NCBI RefSeq assembly: GCF_001888185.1
Contig: NZ_CP016365.1
Coordinates: 124,001-188,000 of the forward strand
From: Phaeobacter porticola
GTDB lineage: Bacteria > Pseudomonadota > Alphaproteobacteria > Rhodobacterales > Rhodobacteraceae
Direction of reading: 5' to 3'
Length of the DNA: 64,000 bases
Part shown: positions 26,413-35,067 of the stretch, one piece after another
How positions within the stretch are numbered: position 1 is the first letter of the stretch
How the letters are laid out: each line of letters opens with the position of its first letter
Position numbers and translations under genes: made by a program
Notes under the pieces: generated by a model
Databases searched by the model: none
What the model saw: the letters and a program-made list of their open reading frames with translations, nothing else
What the model was told of the DNA's origin: nothing

Positions 26413-27305
26413 GACAGGCCTCCTTCGGTGAGTTCTGCAGCACAGGTGAGGATGTGTTTTTCCAGCAATCGCGCGGCTGGCGACAGGGCGGTATCGGTTT
26501 TGCGCAGCAGATGGATCTGTCGTGTGGCCCGCGAATCAGCCAGCTGACAGAACACCAGCTCCGGCGCATTTGCAGCCCGTGCGGCCATTTCCGGCAAAAT
26601 AGTGACACCAATTTCTGCCCGCACCATCGCCATGATGGAGGTCAGGTTCTGTGCTTTCAACAGGGCCTTATCGTGCAATATCCGGGACGGCTCGGCATTG
26701 ATTCCAGCCGACAAACTGTTGGCGATCAAACGCTCATCCCGCAGCATATCCCAGTCGATTTTTCCTCGTTGCTGTGCCAATGGGTGATTGCGGGTGCAGA
26801 TCACCCCAAAGGCATCCGAGAGCAGGTGCTGGCTGTGCAGGCCGGAGCTGTTTTGACCCAGTGTGGCAATCCCGATGTCGATGCGCTCACGAGACAATTC
26901 ATGTAGGACAGATATGGAATCCATATCGCGAAGCTCAATATCGACATGCTCGAAATCACTGATATGTCTTGAAAAAACCAAAGGCATAACGGTGCCTGCA
27001 ACTGATGGAACGGTGGCAATCCGCACATGCCCGTGTGTCGCCTTGGCATAGCCCTCAATCGCTTTGACCATTGTGTCGTATTGCTGCAACTCGCGCTCGG
27101 CCTGCTCCAGCACAAAGGCCCCCAGCGCCGTCAGGCGGTTCTTTCGATCGGTCTCGAACAGCGGTTCGCCTAGATGCGTCTCCAACTGTTTCAGCATCAT
27201 CGACACCGCAGACGGTGTGCGCCCCAGAATGCCGGCTGCGTCACTTAGGTTTCCGCTTCGGGCAACTGCGGCAAATCCGCGAAGCAACTCAATTTTAAGC
27301 GCCAT
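26409..27305 (-). CDS. LysR family transcriptional regulator
   Basis: A 298-residue LysR-type protein with an N-terminal HTH (LSDAAGILGRTPSAVSMMLKQLETHLGEPLF) and a substrate-binding domain. The ATG at 27305 is preferred to the TTG at 27320. It is divergent from the aldehyde dehydrogenase gene (start 27416), the usual arrangement for a LysR regulator and its target, and is translationally coupled (ATGA) to the GlxA/GbdR-like gene. It probably controls the aldehyde dehydrogenase-dipeptidase-BCCT set in response to a pathway intermediate; the ligand is unknown. Confidence 0.88.
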   Translation of the reverse strand: MALKIELLRGFAAVARSGNLSDAAGILGRTPSAVSMMLKQLETHLGEPLFETDRKNRLTALGAFVLEQAERELQQYDTMVKAIEGYAKATHGHVRIATVPSVAGTVMPLVFSRHISDFEHVDIELRDMDSISVLHELSRERIDIGIATLGQNSSGLHSQHLLSDAFGVICTRNHPLAQQRGKIDWDMLRDERLIANSLSAGINAEPSRILHDKALLKAQNLTSIMAMVRAEIGVTILPEMAARAANAPELVFCQLADSRATRQIHLLRKTDTALSPAARLLEKHILTCAAELTEGGLS

Positions 27306-27415
27306 AGCTATAGACTTCAAAGTTTCTGAAATGATGTTCAGTTATTTGAGTTTGATTGAAGTGGTCTCTCATGTCCATACCCATGGAAACTGAATTCTGT
27401 GTGAGGCCTCTGACC

Positions 27416-28864
27416 ATGACTGATATCCAAAAGAACCTGATCGCCGGTGAATGGCTTGCTGGTGAGAGCGAAGTTGAAAACCGCAACCCGTCTGATTTGA
27501 GTGATCTGGTCGGTGTCTTTGCCCAGGCCAGCGCCGATCAGCTGGAGGCGACACTGGATCAGGCGAAGGTGGCGCAGCGCGAATGGGCTGCCTACGGTCT
27601 GGAGCGCAAACAGGCGGTGCTGAATGCCATCGGGAATGAAATGATGGCCCGCGCAGAGGAGCTGGGTACACTTCTCAGCCGTGAAGAAGGCAAGCCGCTG
27701 GCCGAAGGTAAAGGCGAAGTCTATCGCGCTGGCCAATTCTTCACCTACTACGCTGCCGAATGCCTGCGCCAGATCGGTGAGAATGCGGATTCTGTGCGCC
27801 CCGATATTGAGGTCGACGTCCGCCGCGAAGCTGTCGGAACCGTCGCGATTATCAGCCCCTGGAACTTCCCGACTGCAACCGCCTCCTGGAAAATTGCCCC
27901 GGCGCTTTGCTATGGCAATGCCGTGGTCTGGAAACCGGCAAATATCACCCCGGCATCGGCTGTTGCGCTGGCGGAGATCATTGAGCGGCAGGACATTCCC
28001 AAAGGTCTGTTCTCTCTGGTGATGGGGTCAGGCCGGTCCATTGGTCAGCGTCTGGTCGAAAGCCCCAAGGTGAACGCGATTTCCTTCACCGGTTCGGTGC
28101 CGGTCGGCAAGGGAATCGCGTCTGCCGCCATCCAGAACCTGACCAAGGTACAGATGGAAATGGGATCCAAGAATGCGCTGGCCGTAATGGACGACGCAGA
28201 TCTGGATCTGGCCGTCACGCTGGCGCTTGGTGGTGCCTTTGGCGGCACCGGACAGAAATGCACGGCCTCCTCGCGACTGGTGGTCCACGCCGGTATTCAT
28301 GACGCCTTCGTGGAAAAGCTGGTGGCAGGGGCACAGGCCATGAAAGTCGGCCACGCACTGGAAGCAGGCGTGCAGATGGGTCCAGTGGTCAGCGAACAGC
28401 AGCTGAACGAAAACCTCGCCTATGTTGATCTGGGCAAAACCGAAGGCGCCGAGTTGGCCTGCGGTGGCCAGCGTCTCGAGATGCCGCATCAGGGGTTCTA
28501 CATGTCCCCCGGCGTGTTCCTGAACTCAACAAACGACATGCGTATCAACCGCGAAGAAATGTTCGCGCCGCTGACTTCGGTCATTAAGGTTGGCAGCTAT
28601 GATGAGGCGCTTTCGGTGGTCAATGACACCAACTTTGGCCTGACCTCGGGGATCGTCACCAAATCACTGGCCCGCGCTACCCATTTCCGCCGCAATGCGC
28701 GCACCGGTGTTGTGACTGTCAATCTGCCGACCGCTGGCACTGACTACCACGTGCCCTTCGGTGGTCGCGGTGACAGCTCCTATGGTCCGCGCGAACAGGG
28801 TAAAGCAGCAGCGGAGTTCTACACCACAGTTAAGACTGCCTATATCAGCGCAGGCCCGGTTTGA
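27416..28864 (+). CDS. NAD(P)-dependent aldehyde dehydrogenase (semialdehyde dehydrogenase type)
   Basis: A 482-residue intact aldehyde dehydrogenase; the start is ATG 27416 (MTDIQKNLIAGEW), not the upstream in-frame codons. Catalytic residues are visible: Asn150 in SPWNFPTA, Glu248 in MEMGSKNA and Cys282 in GQKCTASSR. The QKCTASS and MEMGSKN sequences resemble alpha-ketoglutarate semialdehyde and succinate-semialdehyde-type enzymes, although one family Gly is Ser (GSKN). It lies just before the M19-like gene with a TGATG junction. A role in oxidising an aldehyde formed during amine or amino-acid degradation is inferred; the substrate is not certain. Confidence 0.88.
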   Translation: MTDIQKNLIAGEWLAGESEVENRNPSDLSDLVGVFAQASADQLEATLDQAKVAQREWAAYGLERKQAVLNAIGNEMMARAEELGTLLSREEGKPLAEGKGEVYRAGQFFTYYAAECLRQIGENADSVRPDIEVDVRREAVGTVAIISPWNFPTATASWKIAPALCYGNAVVWKPANITPASAVALAEIIERQDIPKGLFSLVMGSGRSIGQRLVESPKVNAISFTGSVPVGKGIASAAIQNLTKVQMEMGSKNALAVMDDADLDLAVTLALGGAFGGTGQKCTASSRLVVHAGIHDAFVEKLVAGAQAMKVGHALEAGVQMGPVVSEQQLNENLAYVDLGKTEGAELACGGQRLEMPHQGFYMSPGVFLNSTNDMRINREEMFAPLTSVIKVGSYDEALSVVNDTNFGLTSGIVTKSLARATHFRRNARTGVVTVNLPTAGTDYHVPFGGRGDSSYGPREQGKAAAEFYTTVKTAYISAGPV

Positions 28865-29856
28865 TGCGTCCGGCGCTCAGGATTGACGGGCTGCAATACG
28901 CCAACTGGTCGGAGAAGATCTTTCGCCAGCTGCGGGACGGGGGCGTGGATGCAATCCACGTCACCATCTCCTACCACGAGAACTTTCGCGAAACGGTTCT
29001 GAACTTTGAGAAGTGGAATCGTTGGTTTGAGCAGTATTCTGATCTGATCATGAAGGGTCTCTGGGCCTCCGACATCGACAAGGCGCGCGAAACTGGGCGT
29101 ACGGCGGTGTTTTTCGGTTTCCAGAACCCCTCACCGATTGAAGATGACATCGGCTTGGTCGAAATTGTGCACACTCTGGGCGCGCGGTTCATGCAGCTGA
29201 CCTATAACAACCAATCGCTACTGGCGACTGGCTGTTATGAGGCGGAGGACACCGGCATCACCCGTATGGGCAAGCAGGTCATCAAGGAGATGAACCGCGT
29301 CGGCCTTGTGGTCGATATGAGCCATTCTGCGGACCGTTCAACGATTGAGGCGGCGGATCTGTCGGAACGCCCGATCGCCATCACCCATGCCAATCCGCAT
29401 GACTGGTCCCCTGCCCTGCGCAACAAGAAAGACGACGTGATCCGCGCAGTGACCTCCAATGGCGGGATGTTCGGCTTCTCCGTCTATCCGCATCACCTGA
29501 AAGACAAATCCGCCTGCACGCTGCAGAGCTTCTGCGAGATGATCGCGCGGACCGCGGATCGATACGGGGTGCAACACCTCGGCATTGGAACCGACCTTTG
29601 CCAAGATCAGCCCGACAGCATCGTCGAATGGATGCGTGTCGGTCGCTGGACCAAAGAAATCGACTACGGCGAGGGTTCAAAATCCGCGCCAGGATTCCCG
29701 CCAATGCCCAGCTGGTTCGAGGACAACCGTGACTTTGGCAATATCGAAGACGGTTTGCGCAGCGTCGGGATGAATGAGGAAGAGGTCGCCGCTGTCATGG
29801 GGGGCAACTGGTACCGCTTTTTCGATGAGAATTTCGGTGCGAAGTCAGGGAGCTGA
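28864..29856 (+). CDS. M19 (renal dipeptidase)-like protein with altered metal ligands
   Basis: A 330-residue amidohydrolase-fold protein related to M19 membrane dipeptidases: LGARFMQLTYNNQSL, LVVDMSHSADRSTIEAA and ITHANPHDW keep the two histidines of the second half. The first metal site is different: the usual N-terminal His-x-Asp motif reads RIDGLQYANW, and the bridging-glutamate region reads FFGFQNPSP. A dipeptidase-like gene of this subtype (PA5396 in Pseudomonas aeruginosa) lies with the dimethylglycine genes dgcAB, in line with the present context. It may act on something other than a peptide. It is joined to the aldehyde dehydrogenase gene by a one-base TGATG overlap. Confidence 0.8.
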   Translation: MRPALRIDGLQYANWSEKIFRQLRDGGVDAIHVTISYHENFRETVLNFEKWNRWFEQYSDLIMKGLWASDIDKARETGRTAVFFGFQNPSPIEDDIGLVEIVHTLGARFMQLTYNNQSLLATGCYEAEDTGITRMGKQVIKEMNRVGLVVDMSHSADRSTIEAADLSERPIAITHANPHDWSPALRNKKDDVIRAVTSNGGMFGFSVYPHHLKDKSACTLQSFCEMIARTADRYGVQHLGIGTDLCQDQPDSIVEWMRVGRWTKEIDYGEGSKSAPGFPPMPSWFEDNRDFGNIEDGLRSVGMNEEEVAAVMGGNWYRFFDENFGAKSGS

Positions 29857-29918
29857 CGGACCGGGATACGTTTAACGGCCCAGCATAATGATATCGGGCC
29901 GACCAATGGGAGGGACAG

Positions 29919-31463
29919 ATGTCAGAGACATCGATGGAAACAACACCGCAGGAGAGCCGCATTAATAAGCCGCTCTTTCTGCTTTCGGGCGGCTTTATCG
30001 CGCTGTTCTGTGTGGCGGCACTGGTCAATCTTGACGGCCTTTCAGCACTGGTCGATTGGGGATTTAACATCGCCGCGACCTATTTCGGACTATATTGGCA
30101 GATCCTGCTGCTAGCCACCTTCTTGATTGGGCTGGTCCTATGCATACTGCCGGGTGGCCGCGCCATTATGGGCGGTCTGGCAGCACCTGAGTTCACCACA
30201 TTCCAGTGGGGATCCATGATCATGTGTACATTGCTTGCGGGGGGTGGCGTATTCTGGGCCGCAGGTGAGCCAATTGCACACTTCCTCTATTCGCCGCCGC
30301 TTTATGGCGCCGAGGGTGGCAGCGAAGCCGCTGTGACACCAGCCATCGCACAGAGCTTTATGCACTGGGGGTTCTTGGCTTGGGCGATCCTTGGCTCGCT
30401 TTCGACTGTCATGCTGATGCACTACCACTATGAAAAAGGCCTGCCGCTAGCCCCTCGGACGTTGCTCTATCCGGTGTTCGGCGACAAGGCGATCAACGGT
30501 CCCATCGGCCTGATTGCTGATGCGTCGTCAATCATTGCTGTGGTCGCGGGTACAGTAGGGCCGATCGGCTTCCTCGGTCTTCAGGTCAGCTATGGATTGT
30601 CGGATCTCTTTGGGATCCCTGACGTTTTTGCCACCCAATTCATGGTTATTGCGGCGCTCGTCGCGCTTTATACAATCTCGGCGATGACCGGCCTGTCGCG
30701 CGGTATCCAGCTGCTGTCAAAGATCAATGTTATCTTGGCTGCGGTCCTACTGCTATATGTCCTGATCGCAGGCCCGACCGGCTTCATCTTTGGGTCGTTC
30801 TTCTCAGGCTTCACGACCTACCTGGGCAACTTCTTCCAGATGGCTCTGTATCGTGGTGATGCGGCCGTCTTTGGCCCGCCCGGTTGGTTGGGTTGGTGGA
30901 CCGTGTTCTTTTGGGGGTGGTTCATGGGTTATGGTCCGCTGATGGCAATGTTCATCGCGCGGGTATCACGCGGCCGGTCTATCCGCTCGATCATCATTAT
31001 GCTGTCGATCATTGCACCGATTGTGACCAACTTCTGGTTCACCATCATCGGCGGCACCGGTATATCAATGGAATTGACCGAACCCGGCACCATCTCTGCA
31101 GCGTTCGAAGGCTTTAACCTGCCTGCGGCCCTTTTGGCGATCACCAACAATCTTCCCATGGGGTTTGTCGTCTCCATTCTATTCCTGATCCTGACCACGA
31201 TCTTTGTGGCCACCACCGGGGATTCGATGAGTTATGTGATCTCTGCTACCATGACCAAAGGCGACAGCCCAAGCACAGCGGTGCGGGTTTTCTGGGGTAT
31301 TGCGATGGGCGTAATGGCAGTCATTTTGATCTCTGTCGGTTCGGGCGGCGTATCAAAACTGCAAAGCTTCATTGTCGTCACCGCCGTACCAGTGTCTCTG
31401 ATCCTTCTGCCCTCGCTCTGGGATGCTCTGCGCATCACTTTGGCAAAAGGCAAGGAAAGCTGA
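29919..31463 (+). CDS. BCCT family transporter
   Basis: A 514-residue membrane protein with about 12 hydrophobic segments and BCCT hallmarks (GGGVFWAAGEPIAHF, MHWGFLAWAILG, FIARVSRGRSIR). BCCT carriers import betaine, carnitine, choline or similar compounds with Na+ or H+. The usually Trp-rich substrate-box segment reads WTVFFWGWFMGYGPLMAM here, with the second half lacking the typical WxxWSPF pattern, so specificity may differ from classic glycine-betaine carriers. It starts at ATG 29919 with GGAGGGA just upstream and follows the M19-like gene by 62 bases. A hairpin follows it. Confidence 0.92.
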   Translation: MSETSMETTPQESRINKPLFLLSGGFIALFCVAALVNLDGLSALVDWGFNIAATYFGLYWQILLLATFLIGLVLCILPGGRAIMGGLAAPEFTTFQWGSMIMCTLLAGGGVFWAAGEPIAHFLYSPPLYGAEGGSEAAVTPAIAQSFMHWGFLAWAILGSLSTVMLMHYHYEKGLPLAPRTLLYPVFGDKAINGPIGLIADASSIIAVVAGTVGPIGFLGLQVSYGLSDLFGIPDVFATQFMVIAALVALYTISAMTGLSRGIQLLSKINVILAAVLLLYVLIAGPTGFIFGSFFSGFTTYLGNFFQMALYRGDAAVFGPPGWLGWWTVFFWGWFMGYGPLMAMFIARVSRGRSIRSIIIMLSIIAPIVTNFWFTIIGGTGISMELTEPGTISAAFEGFNLPAALLAITNNLPMGFVVSILFLILTTIFVATTGDSMSYVISATMTKGDSPSTAVRVFWGIAMGVMAVILISVGSGGVSKLQSFIVVTAVPVSLILLPSLWDALRITLAKGKES

Positions 31464-31467
31464 TTGT

Positions 31468-31495
31468 CTGTCGGGCGTCTAACGGCGCCCGACAG
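31468..31495 (+). terminator. hairpin after the BCCT gene
   Basis: CTGTCGGGCG (31468-31477) pairs with CGCCCGACAG (31486-31495), ten base pairs with an eight-base loop, directly after the BCCT stop. No T tract follows, so read-through into the next operon is possible. Confidence 0.5.
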
Positions 31496-31569
31496 ATCCA
31501 TTCGCATTGCCCGACCTGTTCAGATCATACGGGATATGCCTAACGTACTGACCGCAAAGGCCAACTAGA

Positions 31570-33261
31570 ATGACTGACATTCTCTGCCGCGATCCAAACA
31601 CTGTTATGCGCCTGGCGCGTCTCGGCTCTATGCATCAATCACGCCTGTCCTTTATGCGCGTTCTTACTCGCCGCATGGCGCGCGACGAATGGCGGTTTGA
31701 ACAGACCGCCTTTGATATCGACGAGACCGGGCAGGGCCACGCGGTTTACACTGCTCATGGCCCCGAGCGGTCTTACTCGCTGATTGCCTTCGCCCATGAC
31801 CTGCCAGCCGAAAAACGCTCCGACAGAGTGATCGCCGAAGCTTGGGATGCCACCTTCACCTTGTTTGATGGCGTGCCCGATACCCAAGACATCGAACGTC
31901 TGTCGCAGAATATTCCTTTACAGGAGGCCGGGCGCGTCTCGGGCTCAGAATTGTCGGTCTCGCGTGCGAACCGCTCAGTGCGCCTGTGGGAGCATGTCGT
32001 CAGCGCATTGGCCGTCGGCCAGCAGCCCTCTGCCGAGCAGATTGACGCCGTGGGCTACCTGATGCGAACAACTGCCGTCTATGGATCAGGCAAGCTGGGG
32101 GCAGCAGATCGCGAAATGATCGCTGAACGACCCGAGTTCCGCGCGCCTTTCCAGGTCGAGATGCTGTCTGTCTATCTGACCCGCTGGTTCGTCACCGATT
32201 TGGTACAGTATATGGCCAATTGCCGCGCCAAATCCGAGGGCAAGACCGCCGCCAAACTGGCACCGGAACTGGCCCGGTCCATGGGCATCGGCAATTCCAC
32301 TGGATTGGGAATGGCTCCGTTTTTGCTGAACCATCCGGTGCTGTTCAACAACTGGATTGCCGCGCGTGAAAAGGCAATCCAGGCCGTACGCAATATTGAG
32401 CAAGCCCACACAGACGAGATTGCGCTATTCCGAACCCTGATAGACCGTAGCAAGATAACAATTGCGGACTGGCGCTCAGAACATCCCATTCAAATCCAGA
32501 AACTCAGCGCCCTGCGGACGGATATCGAAGAAATCACAAGCTATCTCAATGTTCAAACACTGGCCGGGGCCAAGCCCTGGAACGCTCTCTATTGCTGGGC
32601 CGAGGAGACACTGTCGCCTGAGGGCCAGGAATGGATCGCCTCGCTGATGTTGGAACCATATGGTGGGATCGTTGACGGTTTTGCCGAGGATATGTCAGCA
32701 GACAACACAGCAACATTCCGTATCGCAGGCGCGATGACTATTGGCGACCTGCGCCGGATACTGTGTGACGTCTACACCTGGGCAATCGGCACAAACTGGC
32801 AGGCGCCTGAAAACAAAGCGCGGGCATGGTATGTGTCCGAAGAAAAGCTGGAACCGCGCCTTGGCGAGCGGTTCGAAGAGCCGATTGAAGAATACGAACA
32901 GCCCCTGGCGCCCGGTCGTGATGCGGCCATGCTGTATCAGGCGTTGGCGCATTGGCCAGATGACGCACAGGTCGCTGATTTCTTACTGCGCCACTCTGAA
33001 CATCGACATGTCCTGCGTCGGGCACAGATCGTGGGTCGGGCACCCTATGCCGAAATTCGTGACAATACCATCTCGGACCGAGTGTTGCCGATCGACATGC
33101 TGCGCTGCAAGTTGGCGTTTTTTGGAGCAACAAAATTTGATCCCAGATCGGACCGCTGGGTCCGGATCTGCATGTACGGCAATGCGCCATTGCCCACCGA
33201 GCTGACAGCTGAAAACGCAGAATACTGGGTGTTCCCCGAACTTCAGGAGGTCCCCGCATGA
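31570..33261 (+). CDS. 563-residue conserved-looking protein of unknown function
   Basis: A large soluble-looking protein with no signal peptide, no clear transmembrane segment and no motif I recognise. It is largely helical and acidic, with notable segments MHQSRLSFMRVLTRRMARDE near the N-terminus (residues about 20-40), a Trp-rich middle (AKPWNALYCWAEETLSPEGQ) and ENKARAWYVSEEKLEPR near residue 420. The start ATG 31570 has AAAGG upstream. The stop overlaps the DUF3726 gene by four bases (ATGA), and an Ldh2-type dehydrogenase follows, so the three are made together. Placement beside a BCCT carrier and demethylation genes suggests a role in amine catabolism; the activity is unknown. Confidence 0.8.
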   Translation: MTDILCRDPNTVMRLARLGSMHQSRLSFMRVLTRRMARDEWRFEQTAFDIDETGQGHAVYTAHGPERSYSLIAFAHDLPAEKRSDRVIAEAWDATFTLFDGVPDTQDIERLSQNIPLQEAGRVSGSELSVSRANRSVRLWEHVVSALAVGQQPSAEQIDAVGYLMRTTAVYGSGKLGAADREMIAERPEFRAPFQVEMLSVYLTRWFVTDLVQYMANCRAKSEGKTAAKLAPELARSMGIGNSTGLGMAPFLLNHPVLFNNWIAAREKAIQAVRNIEQAHTDEIALFRTLIDRSKITIADWRSEHPIQIQKLSALRTDIEEITSYLNVQTLAGAKPWNALYCWAEETLSPEGQEWIASLMLEPYGGIVDGFAEDMSADNTATFRIAGAMTIGDLRRILCDVYTWAIGTNWQAPENKARAWYVSEEKLEPRLGERFEEPIEEYEQPLAPGRDAAMLYQALAHWPDDAQVADFLLRHSEHRHVLRRAQIVGRAPYAEIRDNTISDRVLPIDMLRCKLAFFGATKFDPRSDRWVRICMYGNAPLPTELTAENAEYWVFPELQEVPA

Positions 33262-33908
33262 GCCATTCGCTGAACGAAATTGAGGCGATGAGCAAACGCG
33301 CCGCACGTGGTGCAGGCTTATCTTGGGGATTGGCCGAAGAGGCTGCCAAAGGCACACGCTGGCTATCTGCCTTTGGTTTTCCGGGGACCGAAATGCTGGC
33401 GGAACTTTTGAATATCAATGATCGCATCCCGTCGATTGACGTCTCGCCCGTCTCCTTGCGGGCTGAGGTTTGGCATGCCCCTGCACGCCGGATGAGTCCG
33501 CTGATAGCCGGCGCCGCACTAAGCGATTGCGCGGTCCGGCTATTGGAACGCGGCAAGATCACAATGGAGCACGTTAACATTCCGCTGTTGGCTGTGCCTT
33601 TCATGGGTGGCGCTGCGCTGAGGCTCGGACGCCCCGTGGCGGCCGAATGGGACGGTGCCCGTCTTGCCACCGACGGTAAACGGCTTTGTGTTCAAGGCTC
33701 TATCGAAGCTCTGCGTACGCATAAAGCTGACAGATTGGTGTTTTCGGCCCCTGCCGATATGACCGGCCAGCAGGAACCGGTCATGCGCGCCGATGTGTCA
33801 GAGGAAAGCTGGGAACAGCTGGCCAAATTCGCGCATCGCACATTTGCCCCCGCGACCGAAGAAAGCCGTTTGCGCGGCGCCGGCGCGGGTCTCAGCGACA
33901 ACGACTGA
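33258..33908 (+). CDS. DUF3726 family protein
   Basis: A 216-residue protein beginning MSHSLNEIEAMSKRAARGAGLSWGLAEEAAKG, the start typical of DUF3726 as I remember the family. The N-terminal helix-rich part is followed by a beta-rich region with repeated short strands. No signal peptide or membrane helix is visible. The ATG overlaps the previous stop (ATGA) and has AGGAGG eight bases upstream, a very strong ribosome-binding site. It sits between the 563-residue unknown and the Ldh2-family dehydrogenase, suggesting a partner or assembly role for one of them. The function of the family is unknown. Confidence 0.8.
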   Translation: MSHSLNEIEAMSKRAARGAGLSWGLAEEAAKGTRWLSAFGFPGTEMLAELLNINDRIPSIDVSPVSLRAEVWHAPARRMSPLIAGAALSDCAVRLLERGKITMEHVNIPLLAVPFMGGAALRLGRPVAAEWDGARLATDGKRLCVQGSIEALRTHKADRLVFSAPADMTGQQEPVMRADVSEESWEQLAKFAHRTFAPATEESRLRGAGAGLSDND

Positions 33909-33971
33909 CGAAACCTATTGGGGCCCAGGTCCACCCTGCACGCTCCGCATATGCAGAACAGAAAGACCACT

Positions 33972-34979
33972 ATGACCGCAACAGAAACCCTGTCACTAGC
34001 CGCAATCGAAGATCTGGCCTTCCGTGCCTTGGTAAAGGCTGGAACCTCCGACGCAAATGCCCGTCCTTTGGCTGTGGCAACCGCCATGACCGAAGCCGAT
34101 GGCGTCGCCTCGCACGGGTTGGCCTACATCCCGATCTACGCTCAGCACGTACAGTGTGGCAAAGTTGACGGCCAAGCAACACCCGTCGTTGATCAACCCC
34201 GCCCCGCTGTTGTTACGGTGGATGCGGCAACCGGTTTTGCGCATAGCGCGATCGATTTGGGTTTTGAGAGACTGATGCCGCTGGCACGCGAAATGGGTGT
34301 TGCGGTTCTGGCCATCAACAACTCTTACAATTGCGGTGTTCTGGGTGTTCATACCCAGCGTCTGGCCCAGGCCGGCCTGCTTGGCATCGGCTTTACCAAC
34401 GCGCCAGCCTCCATCGCACCCTCCGGCGGCGCTAAGCCTGTCGTGGGCACCAATCCGTTCTCGATCTCGGCCCCGGATACAGACGGTAATGCCGCGCTGC
34501 TGATTGACCAATCCGCCAGCACAATCGCCAAGAGCGAAGTAATGAAGCATTCTCGCGAAGGCAAACCCGTGCCCGAAGGTTGGGTGCTGGATGGCGACGG
34601 CCAGCCAACCACAGATCCTGATGCCGGCCTTCAGGGATCGATGGTACCGTCTGGTGGCTACAAGGGAGTTGGTATCGCCCTGACTGTTGAGCTGATGGCT
34701 GCCGCCATGACCGGCGCAACACTTGGCGCCGTCGCAAGCCCGTTCTCTGGCACCGCAGGTGGCCCGCCCAAGACTGGTCAGTTCTTCATCGCAATTGACC
34801 CGGCGGCGACTTCAGGCGGCGCGTTTCAGGAAAAACTGACGGACCTCATCGCCTCAATCCGTGATCAAGACGGGGCACGTTTGCCAGGTGATGGCCGCCG
34901 CGCCAGCCGCATCCGCGCCGCATCTGACGGTGTCGCTGTAAACGCCGCACTGCTTGAGAAAGTGCGCGCGCTGCTGTGA
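33972..34979 (+). CDS. Ldh2/malate-lactate dehydrogenase family oxidoreductase
   Basis: A 335-residue NAD(P)-dependent enzyme of the Ldh2 family (malate, ureidoglycolate, sulfolactate dehydrogenases and delta1-piperideine/pyrroline-2-carboxylate reductases). Family blocks seen are ALVKAGTSDANA, EADGVASHGLAYIPIY (with the conserved SHG), NNSYNCGVLGVHTQRLAQ, PVVGTNPFSIS and PSGGYKGVGIALTVELM. The start is ATG 33972. It is the last gene of the operon with the 563-residue protein and DUF3726, ended by a clear terminator. It may reduce an imino acid or oxidise a hydroxy acid formed during degradation of a cyclic or N-methylated amino acid; the substrate is undetermined. Confidence 0.88.
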   Translation: MTATETLSLAAIEDLAFRALVKAGTSDANARPLAVATAMTEADGVASHGLAYIPIYAQHVQCGKVDGQATPVVDQPRPAVVTVDAATGFAHSAIDLGFERLMPLAREMGVAVLAINNSYNCGVLGVHTQRLAQAGLLGIGFTNAPASIAPSGGAKPVVGTNPFSISAPDTDGNAALLIDQSASTIAKSEVMKHSREGKPVPEGWVLDGDGQPTTDPDAGLQGSMVPSGGYKGVGIALTVELMAAAMTGATLGAVASPFSGTAGGPPKTGQFFIAIDPAATSGGAFQEKLTDLIASIRDQDGARLPGDGRRASRIRAASDGVAVNAALLEKVRALL

Positions 34980-35027
34980 TCCCGAAAGCGCACTGATCAT
35001 CAGATCATCACGAGATACTGTGATGAG

Positions 35028-35056
35028 GTGGAGGCCAATACGGCCTCCACTTTTTT
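35028..35056 (+). terminator. Rho-independent terminator of the Ldh2-family operon
   Basis: GTGGAGGCC (35028-35036) and GGCCTCCAC (35042-35050) form a nine-bp stem with a five-base loop followed by TTTTTT (35051-35056). It also lies close to the stop of the convergent DMGDH-like gene. Confidence 0.9.
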
Positions 35057-35067
35057 GAAAATGAACC

